A program made the translations under genes and the position numbers. Below the pieces are notes generated by a model. That model searched no databases, was not told where the DNA came from, and saw only the letters and a program-made list of their open reading frames with translations. DNA of 21,558 nucleotides from Opitutales bacterium. Its GTDB lineage: Bacteria; Verrucomicrobiota; Verrucomicrobiia; Opitutales; Oceanipulchritudinaceae. Location of the stretch: the NCBI GenBank assembly GCA_007123395.1, contig SKLD01000198.1, forward strand, positions 1 through 21,558. Direction: 5' to 3'. Position 1 is the stretch's first letter. The number at the start of each line of letters is the position of its first letter. Positions 8,520 through 15,165 of the stretch are shown piece after piece.

Positions 8520-8651
8520 TCTCCGGTGAGGATCTGTCGGCGGAGGCCGAAGCGCCCGCCGCTCTTCTATCGAGTCATTGCGTGCGGGGAAGGATGCGGG
8601 GCGTGGCTTCGTTGCCCCTTCGCGGTTTCGTTCTTTGTCGGGGCACTCCGC

Positions 8652-8680
8652 TTGACCCGCGTTCTTTCGTGCCCTACTGC
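8652..8680 (+). promoter_or_regulatory. Candidate sigma70-type promoter for the glycosyltransferase gene
   Basis: TTGACC (8652-8657) and TACTGC (8675-8680) are separated by exactly 17 bases and lie 25 bases ahead of the ATG at 8706, in a locally A+T-richer stretch. The -35 box matches consensus at 5 of 6 positions; the -10 box is weaker. A transcript from here would have a leader of about 20 bases. Confidence 0.35.
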
Positions 8681-8705
8681 TTGTCTTTGAAATCAATCTT
8701 CTAAA

Positions 8706-10025
8706 ATGCAAAAACCAGAAAAGAAAAAATCGAATAAACGAACGGGTCGACGAGTGAAGGAGCGTATCGCGATGGTATCGACGCATGGTTACGTGGCGGC
8801 GGAGGCCCCGCTCGGTATGCCTGATACGGGGGGGCAAGTGGTCTATGTCCTCGAGTTGTCCAAGAAACTCGCCCAACTCGGCTACAAAGTGGACATCTGG
8901 ACGCGCCGGTTTGAAGACCAGCCGGAAATCGAGAAGGTGGAGCCGGATGTACGGATCATCCGCATGCCCTGCGGGGGCAAGGAATTCATCGCCAAAGAGT
9001 TTCTCTACAAGAAATTGCCTGCGTGGGGGGAGAACGCGCTGCGCTTCATCAAAAAGAAACGGCTGAAGTATCAGTTCATCAACAGTCACTATTGGGACGC
9101 CGGGCTCGCGGGCCAGCATCTCTCGGAGGTTTTGGGCGTGCCGCACATCCACACGCCACACTCCATCGGCTCATGGAAGAAGGAGCAGATGGAGACAGAC
9201 TTTCCGGACGACAAAGAGGCTCTGGATAAGCAGTATAATTTCTCCCGGCGTGTCCACCATGAGAACATTCTTTACCGCGAGTGCGACATGCTGATCGCGA
9301 CCTCGCCCATCCAGTTGGACATCCTGCGGCGCGATTACGACGTGCCTGCCGAAAAGATGAAGATGATCCCGCCGGGCTACGACGACAACCGTTTCTTCCC
9401 GATGAGCGGGGCCTCGCGCGACGCCGTGCGGGAGGCGCTGGACTATTCGGGCAAAGTCGTTGCGAGCATCGGACGGCTTGCGGAGAACAAGGGTTTTGAT
9501 CTGCTTGTGAACGCGTTTTCCGTCGTTGCCGAGCGCGAACCGGAGGCGAGTTTGCGCCTCGCCGTGGGCACCGATCCAAACAATAAGCTGCTCAAGGAGC
9601 TGAAGGCTCTCGTCGCCAAGCTCAAACTGGAGAAGAAGGTTACCATCCGCGGTTCACTCGACGATGAGGAGATGCCTGACTTTTACCGCGCGGCGGATGT
9701 CTTCTGCCTGCCCAGCCGCTACGAACCCTTCGGCATGACGGCCATTGAGGCGATGGCCTGCGGCACACCGACCGTCGTGACCACCCATGGCGGATTGTAC
9801 CGGACCATGAAGTACGGCGAAGACGCGCTCTACGCCGACTCGTTCGACAAGGAAGACTTCGGTATAACAATACTCAAGGCCCTGCGTTACCCGCAGATCC
9901 ACCGCCGCCTTTCTCTGCAGGGAGCGCAACGGGTGCGCAGTCTCTTTACTTGGACGGGAATCGCGCAACAGCTCCTCGGCGCGGTGGAGGACCGCTCGAC
10001 GCAACGCTGGGTTCTCGCCGACTGA
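8706..10025 (+). CDS. mfpsA: Mannosylfructose-phosphate synthase-like glycosyltransferase (GT4)
   Basis: 439 residues. The sequence closely follows, from memory, the Agrobacterium mannosylfructose-phosphate synthase, which transfers mannose from GDP-mannose to fructose 6-phosphate. It also resembles sucrose-phosphate synthase. Visible features are STHGYVAAEAPLG (25-37), the donor/acceptor loop DTGGQVVYVLELS (40-52), WTRRFEDQPE, INSHYWDAGLAG, HIHTPHSIGSWKK, MIPPGYDDNRFFP and IGRLAENKG. The GT-B retaining motif EPFGMTAIE has the E-x7-E pair at 340/348, and the C-terminus has SLFTWTGIAQQLL. The first 18 residues are a lysine-rich extension not expected in the family. The phosphatase partner (MfppB), usually adjacent, is not in the window. 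The product would be a compatible solute or reserve disaccharide. Sucrose-phosphate synthase activity remains possible; the glycosyltransferase class is certain. Confidence 0.85.
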   Translation: MQKPEKKKSNKRTGRRVKERIAMVSTHGYVAAEAPLGMPDTGGQVVYVLELSKKLAQLGYKVDIWTRRFEDQPEIEKVEPDVRIIRMPCGGKEFIAKEFLYKKLPAWGENALRFIKKKRLKYQFINSHYWDAGLAGQHLSEVLGVPHIHTPHSIGSWKKEQMETDFPDDKEALDKQYNFSRRVHHENILYRECDMLIATSPIQLDILRRDYDVPAEKMKMIPPGYDDNRFFPMSGASRDAVREALDYSGKVVASIGRLAENKGFDLLVNAFSVVAEREPEASLRLAVGTDPNNKLLKELKALVAKLKLEKKVTIRGSLDDEEMPDFYRAADVFCLPSRYEPFGMTAIEAMACGTPTVVTTHGGLYRTMKYGEDALYADSFDKEDFGITILKALRYPQIHRRLSLQGAQRVRSLFTWTGIAQQLLGAVEDRSTQRWVLAD

Positions 10026-10143
10026 CCGGCGGAAAGAGAAAGCACCGGCGAATCCGGAGGCCGAGTCTGTCGCAGCTGTAACGCCGCGGCTTGTCGGACG
10101 GATAAGGAAGTCGCCGAAGAGCTTGAATTTCCCGCGTCGGCGG
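10016..10143 (+). promoter_or_regulatory. Structured leader resembling part of a cobalamin riboswitch (tentative)
   Basis: The 133 bases between the glycosyltransferase and the aminopeptidase contain blocks like the cobalamin riboswitch core. These are GGAAAGAGAAAG (10031-10042), the CCGG-CGAAT-CCGG hairpin (10045-10057) and CGCAGCTGTAA (10071-10081). A 7-base pairing, CGCCGAC (10016-10022) with GTCGGCG (10136-10142), could close the element. Against it: the spacing between the last two blocks is longer than usual, the 3' conserved block is not clear, the element starts inside the previous stop codon, and the downstream gene has no known B12 role. It may be a degenerate element, another structured RNA, or coincidence. 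Confidence 0.3.
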
Positions 10144-10158
10144 CACTGTATGGTAGTC

Positions 10159-11364
10159 ATGGATCCTCGTTTTGATCAACTTGCGGAGACGCTCACGGGT
10201 TACTCCGTCCAATTGAAGAAGGGTGAGCGCGTGCTCATCGACGCTCACGACGTGCCCGACGCCATGGTGATCGCGTTGGTGCGGGCAGCGCGGGCGCGCA
10301 AGGCAGTGCCTTATGTGCAACTGCACCACGGGCGTGTCACGCGCGAACTTCTCATGGAGGCGACGGAGGAGCAATTTGCCTACCACGCCGGCATTGAGCT
10401 GGAACGGATGAAAGGCATTCAGGCCTACATCGGCCTGCGCGGGGCGGAGAATATCTTCGAGACCTCCGACGTGCCGGGGCCGCGCATGAAGGCGGCTTTG
10501 GGCAAGATGCGCCCGGTGCAGGATTGGCGCGTGAAGAAGACGAAGTGGGTCGTGCTCCGCTGGCCGGGCCCCGCCATGGCGCAGCAGGCGCTGACGAGCA
10601 CGGAGTCGTTCGAGGACTTCTATTTCCGCGTATGTACCTTCGATTACGCCAAGTTGAAGAAGGGCGAGCGTGTCCTCAAACGCTTGATGGACAGGACTAA
10701 AGAGGTGCGTATCACCGGCCCGGGAACGGACCTGGGTTTTTCCATCGCAGGCATCAAAGCCGTCATGTGCACAGGCGAGCGGAACATTCCCGACGGCGAG
10801 GTCTTCACCGCTCCGGTGCGTGCGAGCGTCGAGGGAACGCTGCAATACAACGTCCCCACCGTCTACCAGGGAAAATCGTACGACAATGTCCGGCTAACCT
10901 TCGAGAAGGGGCGGGTCGTGGAGGCGACATGCGCGGGAGACAACACGCGTCTCAATGAGATTCTGGACACGGATGACGGCGCACGTTACATCGGTGAATT
11001 TGCCATCGGCTTCAACCCGCATATCACCGAACCGATGCGGGACATTCTCTTCGACGAGAAGATTGCGGGAAGCTTCCACTTCACGCCGGGACAGGCTTAC
11101 GAGGGCGAGGCCGACAACGGAAACCGCTCGCAGATCCACTGGGACATGGTATGCATCCAGCGGCCTGACTACGGGGGAGGCGCGATCTACTTTGACGGCA
11201 AACTGGTGCGCAAGGACGGGCTCTTTGTCCCGAAGTCGCTGCACGCGCTCAATCCGGACCATCTTCTTGCCGAAGCGGTGAAGAAGACTGCAAAGAAGGC
11301 CGTGAAGAAAGCCGGCAAGCGTGCCGGAAAGGCGGCGAAACGCTCTGCCGCCCGCAAAGGCTGA
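10159..11364 (+). CDS. M29-family metallo-aminopeptidase with lysine/alanine-rich tail
   Basis: Dinuclear-metal aminopeptidase of the AmpS/AmpT (thermophilic aminopeptidase) family, releasing N-terminal amino acids from peptides in the cytoplasm. The ATG at 10159 gives 401 residues and starts MDPRFDQLAETL, as family members do. ATG 10150 and TTG 10123 are in frame but add no family sequence. Candidate metal ligands are visible in order: E214 (PDGEVFTAP), E280 (YIGEFAIG), H307 (SFHFTPG, with Y314 after it), and H327 and D329 (IHWDM). The catalytic domain ends near residue 372. Residues 374-401 are a KKTAKKAVKKAGKRAGK-type tail like histone H1/Hc1 repeats, strongly basic and absent from typical family members. 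The next gene follows 19 bases downstream, so the two are probably cotranscribed. Confidence 0.9.
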   Translation: MDPRFDQLAETLTGYSVQLKKGERVLIDAHDVPDAMVIALVRAARARKAVPYVQLHHGRVTRELLMEATEEQFAYHAGIELERMKGIQAYIGLRGAENIFETSDVPGPRMKAALGKMRPVQDWRVKKTKWVVLRWPGPAMAQQALTSTESFEDFYFRVCTFDYAKLKKGERVLKRLMDRTKEVRITGPGTDLGFSIAGIKAVMCTGERNIPDGEVFTAPVRASVEGTLQYNVPTVYQGKSYDNVRLTFEKGRVVEATCAGDNTRLNEILDTDDGARYIGEFAIGFNPHITEPMRDILFDEKIAGSFHFTPGQAYEGEADNGNRSQIHWDMVCIQRPDYGGGAIYFDGKLVRKDGLFVPKSLHALNPDHLLAEAVKKTAKKAVKKAGKRAGKAAKRSAARKG

Positions 11365-11383
11365 CCCGCCACCGGCACTAAGT

Positions 11384-12391
11384 ATGGAGATTTCCGGACA
11401 AGACCTCCGCCGCTTTCTGCGCGCGCTTCCGAAGACGGAGACGCACTTGCATATGGAGGGCGCGCTCCCGTGGGAACTGCTCAAAGCGGCAGCGGGTGAT
11501 CGTTTTCGATCACCGCCGGCGTCGTGGGCTGACGACTACCGGTTTGCCGATTTCGCACAGTTCGAGACGGAGCTGTTGGATATGGCCTTCGCCTACTTCG
11601 TTTCGCCGGAGCGCTATCATGAGGCGGCGGCGGCGGTCTTCCGTAAGCTGCGCGATGAAGAGAACGTGCGCTACGTGGAGACCAGCTTTGCCTCGGGCAT
11701 GATCGAGTATGCCAAGCTCGACGCGCGGGCCGTAACGCAGGCCATCCGTGACGCCGCCCCGGAGGGTATGGAGGTGCGGGTATTTATGGGCATTCACCAT
11801 AACGGCTACCATAAGGGAACACGCGGGTTCATTGAGGCGAGCTTGGATTGGCCGGAACTCGCGGGTATCGATTTGCATGGCACCGAGTCCTTTCCCCTCG
11901 AACCGTGGACGGCGGACTTGTGGGAGCGGGCGGGTGCGGCAGGCAAGTTCACCAAGGCGCACGCGGGCGAGTTCTGCGGCCCCGATTTCGTCGCGCGGGT
12001 CATCGATGAACTCGGTGTCACCCGTATCCAGCACGGTGTGCGCGCGGTGGAGGACACCGCCCTCCTCGAACGGATGGCGCGGGACAGTATTGCCTGCGAT
12101 GTCTGTCCGCTCAGCAACGTGAAGCTTGGCGTCGTCGCGGACATGGCGGCACATCCGTTGCCCCGCATGCTGCGGGCAGGCGTGGTCTGCACCGTGAGCA
12201 CGGATGACCCGATCTCTTTCGGCAACCGGCTTTCCGACGAGTATATTGCCCTCGCGCAAGTACACGGATTCGGTCCCGCCGAGTTGGCGGAAGTCGCGGC
12301 CAACGGGTTCCGCGTTGCGCTACTGCCTGAGGCACGCCGTCGCGCGTATGTCGACGAGATCACAAGACTGGCGGAGGAACACGCGGCATGA
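11384..12391 (+). CDS. add: Adenosine deaminase-family hydrolase
   Basis: Zinc amidohydrolase-superfamily deaminase, 335 residues from the ATG at 11384, the usual family length. The motifs appear in order: KTETHLHMEGAL (zinc ligands H21, H23), KAHAGE (H193, catalytic E196), RIQHGVRAVED (H217), CPLSNVKLG (241-249) and VSTDDPISFGNRLSDEY (D274, D275). These match adenosine deaminase (adenosine to inosine plus ammonia). The same fold includes adenine deaminase and 6-aminodeoxyfutalosine deaminase of the futalosine menaquinone pathway, which cannot be excluded by eye. The 11321 start would overlap the aminopeptidase tail and adds a non-homologous Pro/Arg-rich leader, so it was not chosen. It starts 19 bases after the aminopeptidase stop, and its own stop overlaps the next ATG by four bases (ATGA), implying translational coupling. 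Confidence 0.85.
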   Translation: MEISGQDLRRFLRALPKTETHLHMEGALPWELLKAAAGDRFRSPPASWADDYRFADFAQFETELLDMAFAYFVSPERYHEAAAAVFRKLRDEENVRYVETSFASGMIEYAKLDARAVTQAIRDAAPEGMEVRVFMGIHHNGYHKGTRGFIEASLDWPELAGIDLHGTESFPLEPWTADLWERAGAAGKFTKAHAGEFCGPDFVARVIDELGVTRIQHGVRAVEDTALLERMARDSIACDVCPLSNVKLGVVADMAAHPLPRMLRAGVVCTVSTDDPISFGNRLSDEYIALAQVHGFGPAELAEVAANGFRVALLPEARRRAYVDEITRLAEEHAA

Positions 12392-13461
12392 GCACGGAAA
12401 GCACAGAACCTCTAAGCGTCGGCATCATCGGATGCGGCGTCATTGCACCCCCGCACATCGAGAGTTTTCAAGCCTGTGAAAGGGTCGAGGTGCTTGCGCT
12501 GTGCGATCCGCAGACGCACAAGGCGCGCAAACTCGCGGACCAATACGGCATTGCGTGCGTCGCCGATTCGGTGGACGAACTGCTGGCCATGGACGGGCTC
12601 CACGCCGTGTCGGTGTGCTCCGGACACGCGGAACACGCGGCGACCGCCGCGCAGGCTGCGAAAGCCGGGAAGCATGTGCTGTGTGAGAAGCCGCTCGCAG
12701 TCAGTACGGAAGAGTTGGACGCCTTGGAAAAATTGGAGCAGGACCATCCCTCCCTTGTCTTTGAAGGTGTCTTCCAGCATCGGTTTGATGCTTGCTACCG
12801 TTTTGTCCGCGAAGCCGTGCAACTCGGACACGTCGGACGGCTCCTTCTCATTGATGCTCACCTCAGCTGCCATCGTCCACGCGAATACTATCTTGATTCG
12901 GATTGGCGCGGCGCTTGGGCGACAGAAGGGGGCTCGCTTCTAATCAACCAGGCGATTCACTTTCTCGACCTGACGAGCTGGATTGGCGGCGGCGTGCGAT
13001 CAGTCAACGCCCTGACGCGAAACCTCGGGCACGAGGATGTTATCGAAACGGAAGACACCGCTGTGTTGTCGATGGCGCTGGGTTCGGGAGCGCTCGGATC
13101 GTTCCATGGCAGCTCAGGCAGCCAGCGTCCGTGGACTTCGCGCATGCACTTTGTCGGAACGGAGGCGGAAATCATCGTCGAAGACGGACGCGTGGCTTCC
13201 GTCCTCGCGCGCTCGGAAGCGCTGGGGAAAGAGTTGCGCAGGGGTGCGGACGAACTGGAAGAGGCGACCCGCCTTGCATCCGTACGGACTCACTACGGTC
13301 CCAGCCACCCGCGCATGATTGCTGACTTTGTTGATTCGATCCGCCGCGGCCATCGTCCCGCCATCCCTTTCGCGGAGGCGCGCAAAGCGGTCGATCTCGT
13401 TCTCGCGGCCTACCGTTCCTGTCGCGAGGGGCGAAACATCACCTTGGAACAAACTGATTGA
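12388..13461 (+). CDS. Gfo/Idh/MocA-family NAD(P)-dependent oxidoreductase
   Basis: 357 residues. The N-terminal Rossmann domain begins SVGIIGCGVIAPPH with G15-x-G17-x-x-A20. The family EKP motif is at 100-102 (CEKPLAV). The C-terminal alpha/beta domain carries WRGAWATEGGSLLINQAIHFLDL, with the conserved H191 and D194 of the substrate site, and ends with the usual FAEARKAVDLVLAAYRS helix. These enzymes oxidise or reduce sugars, inositols or related polyols; the substrate cannot be read from sequence. The ATG overlaps the deaminase stop (ATGA), so the two are coupled, which hints at a shared (nucleoside or sugar) pathway but does not prove it. Its 3' end overlaps the convergent gene by 23 bases, and no intrinsic terminator is visible between them. 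Confidence 0.92.
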   Translation: MSTESTEPLSVGIIGCGVIAPPHIESFQACERVEVLALCDPQTHKARKLADQYGIACVADSVDELLAMDGLHAVSVCSGHAEHAATAAQAAKAGKHVLCEKPLAVSTEELDALEKLEQDHPSLVFEGVFQHRFDACYRFVREAVQLGHVGRLLLIDAHLSCHRPREYYLDSDWRGAWATEGGSLLINQAIHFLDLTSWIGGGVRSVNALTRNLGHEDVIETEDTAVLSMALGSGALGSFHGSSGSQRPWTSRMHFVGTEAEIIVEDGRVASVLARSEALGKELRRGADELEEATRLASVRTHYGPSHPRMIADFVDSIRRGHRPAIPFAEARKAVDLVLAAYRSCREGRNITLEQTD

Positions 13462-14395
13462 GGTCGTTGTTGTTCTCCCGCGGCGTTGTCGTACCGCGTT
13501 CGCCGCGGAAGACGGCTTTGAGGTCGCCCCGCCAGCGTAGCCGCAGGGTGAGCGCATGGTCGACAGAGCGCCGCTGCTCATCCGTCAGGCGATAGCCCGC
13601 CTCCACCTGCCAGTAGCCGGGCAGACGGACGCGCGCACTGCGGAAGCGGGGCACTTCCCAGACAATTCCTACGCGGTAGACGTGTGCCCAGCGGTCTTCT
13701 TCGGGCTCGTCGATGTGGCGCAGGCGATACTCCGCGAAGTAACCGAGTTCGGTGGGCTTGAAAAGCACACCCGGCCCCGCTTCGGCTATGTTTTGGCGGG
13801 TAACGAGTTCAGGGTCCGGTTCGGCCCGGCCCCAATGGCCCACCGCATAGTCATAGCTCACGTTGGCGAAGAGAATCGTTGTCTCGGGATCGATCACCGC
13901 GCGCGAGACGGCGAGGCTCGGGCGCAACCGCGTGTATCCGTCGATCAAATCCACCGGCGGACGCCCCAGCGGTTGCCGGAAGGTTACTTCGACGGTCGCC
14001 CAGTCCCAGAGAGCGAAGACCGGAGTGATGTTCGTGCGGGCGAGGATACCGATTTCCCCGGGTCCCCAACCGCGTTCATCGCCCGATTTCAAGGGATGGG
14101 GAAGATACGGCGTTGTGAGGACGCCTACCTCAAAGTCCTCCGTCACACCGTAGCGCAGGAGGAGAGGAAAGCGGATGAACTCGCGCCGGATGAAGTCACT
14201 GAACCGCGGACGGTATTCGAGCGTGAGGTCGAATTTGTCGAGCGTGCCCGGCAGGCGCGTGTCGAAAAACTCGTTCACGGCGTAGATCGGGCGTATCGCG
14301 AAAAGCCGGTCGTTGTTTTCGTCGCCGTTTTCCTCAGCTTGGACGAGGGCTGTGATCGCGAGTGTCAGGCAGAGAAGGGTGAGGGTTGAGCGCAT
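13439..14395 (-). CDS. Predicted outer-membrane/secreted beta-rich protein, function unknown
   Basis: 318 residues from the ATG at 14395. A TTG two codons earlier overlaps the previous stop and is less likely. A clear Sec signal peptide (MRSTLTLLCLTLAITALVQA) is followed by an acidic spacer. The rest is rich in alternating aromatic/hydrophobic strands, for example FDLTLEYRPRFSDF, FPLLLRYGVTEDFEVGV, ATVEVTFRQPLG, TTILFANVSYDYAVGHWG and LGYFAEYRLRHI. This is typical of small outer-membrane beta-barrels. The C-terminus is not a strong aromatic barrel signature (ends QFVPR). No enzyme motif is recognised. It starts 2 bases after the stop of the CobW-like gene, so it belongs to the aroC operon. 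It overlaps the convergent oxidoreductase by 23 bases. Confidence 0.72.
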   Translation of the reverse strand: MRSTLTLLCLTLAITALVQAEENGDENNDRLFAIRPIYAVNEFFDTRLPGTLDKFDLTLEYRPRFSDFIRREFIRFPLLLRYGVTEDFEVGVLTTPYLPHPLKSGDERGWGPGEIGILARTNITPVFALWDWATVEVTFRQPLGRPPVDLIDGYTRLRPSLAVSRAVIDPETTILFANVSYDYAVGHWGRAEPDPELVTRQNIAEAGPGVLFKPTELGYFAEYRLRHIDEPEEDRWAHVYRVGIVWEVPRFRSARVRLPGYWQVEAGYRLTDEQRRSVDHALTLRLRWRGDLKAVFRGERGTTTPRENNNDLNQFVPR

Positions 14396-14397
14396 AA

Positions 14398-15165
14398 TCA
14401 ATCAGGGAGAAATCGGGTGATGTCGACGAGGCGTTTGACACGGTAGCCTTGCTCCGTGCGGGCGAGATATGGATCGGATTGCGGGTCGGTGCCGTCAACA
14501 TCTTCGTCGTCCGGTTCACCTTCGATTTCGATGCCTTCGAGGGCAGGGTCGCTCTCGACCGGATCGAAAAATTGCGAGATCCGACGCGGTTCGGGATAGA
14601 GCAGCTCCGCCGGTGAATCCACCACACCACCCGCTTTGAGGTAGGCGATGTGGCAAGGAAGCGCCTCGCGGTGGAGCCGCTTCTCGTAATCGCGCACCCA
14701 CTTCTTCGATACATTCACGCGGTTACCGAGCAGGACCACGTCGCTGAAGTGGATACAGGCTTCATACCACGGGGCGGCGCCGGGGTTGGCTGCGAGCAGA
14801 GCGCAATCGATGACAGTGAAAACCCGCGCGAGTTCGAGGTCGTGGGTTTCCATCCAGCGGCGGAGCGCCTCCAGTTGATCAACGGGATTAGCGCGTCCGT
14901 CCGCGAGGAAGAGCACCGTGCCGCCTTCGGGCGGAACCGGCAGTGCATCGGGATCATCCGCGTATCCCGGCGGTAGCGGGACAACGGTTGCTTGCGCAAC
15001 CTCCTGCAAAAGCGGGCCCGTCTCCGACCTTTCCGCGAGGTCTTTCTCCGTCGCATACACAGTGAAAGGGGAGGACTGCGACTCGAAGCCGCGCTCGATG
15101 AGGGCGCGGATAAGGGCGGCACGTTCCGACGGCCCGGCGCCGAGAAAGACATACAGAGGGCTCAC
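14398..15165 (-). CDS. CobW-like P-loop protein with degenerate nucleotide-binding motifs
   Basis: 255 residues from a GTG at 15165 that overlaps the aroC stop as GTGA and has a strong Shine-Dalgarno (GGAGG, 9 bases upstream). This start is preferred to the longer arginine-rich reading. The layout follows CobW/HypB-type GTPases: an N-terminal FLGAG strand-loop, LADGRANP (88-94) in the place of TSGLADP, VFTVIDCALLAANPG (115-129), and SDVVLLGNRVNVSKKW in the place of the NKxD helix. However, the Walker A FLGAGKTT reads FLGAGPSER (7-15), without the Lys and Thr, and NKxD reads NRVN (148-151). GTP hydrolysis is therefore doubtful. An acidic region (about 205-232) precedes the C-terminus. Family membership is inferred from pattern only. 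Role unknown; it is coupled to aroC upstream and to an outer-membrane protein gene downstream. Confidence 0.7.
   Translation of the reverse strand: MSPLYVFLGAGPSERAALIRALIERGFESQSSPFTVYATEKDLAERSETGPLLQEVAQATVVPLPPGYADDPDALPVPPEGGTVLFLADGRANPVDQLEALRRWMETHDLELARVFTVIDCALLAANPGAAPWYEACIHFSDVVLLGNRVNVSKKWVRDYEKRLHREALPCHIAYLKAGGVVDSPAELLYPEPRRISQFFDPVESDPALEGIEIEGEPDDEDVDGTDPQSDPYLARTEQGYRVKRLVDITRFLPD

Larger units (their letters stand above)
8234..8705. other. 472-base intergenic stretch with structured repeats, no gene seen
   Basis: No coding signal is convincing on either strand. Open frames here have arginine/proline-rich, family-less translations. The stretch holds three inverted-repeat units built on a GGACA core (8362-8414, 8436-8453, 8469-8519) and, near its right end, a candidate promoter for the glycosyltransferase gene. 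G+C drops in the last 60 bases before the ATG at 8706. Confidence 0.6.

Noticed and set aside
8277..8704. Overlapping plus-strand frames of about 135 codons in the intergenic region
   Set aside because: Arg/Cys/Pro-rich, no motif, and they read straight through inverted repeats.
8196..9161. 321-codon minus-strand frame across the repeat region and the mfpsA 5' end
   Set aside because: Half is antisense to the glycosyltransferase; the rest is Pro/Arg-rich translation of palindromic repeats.
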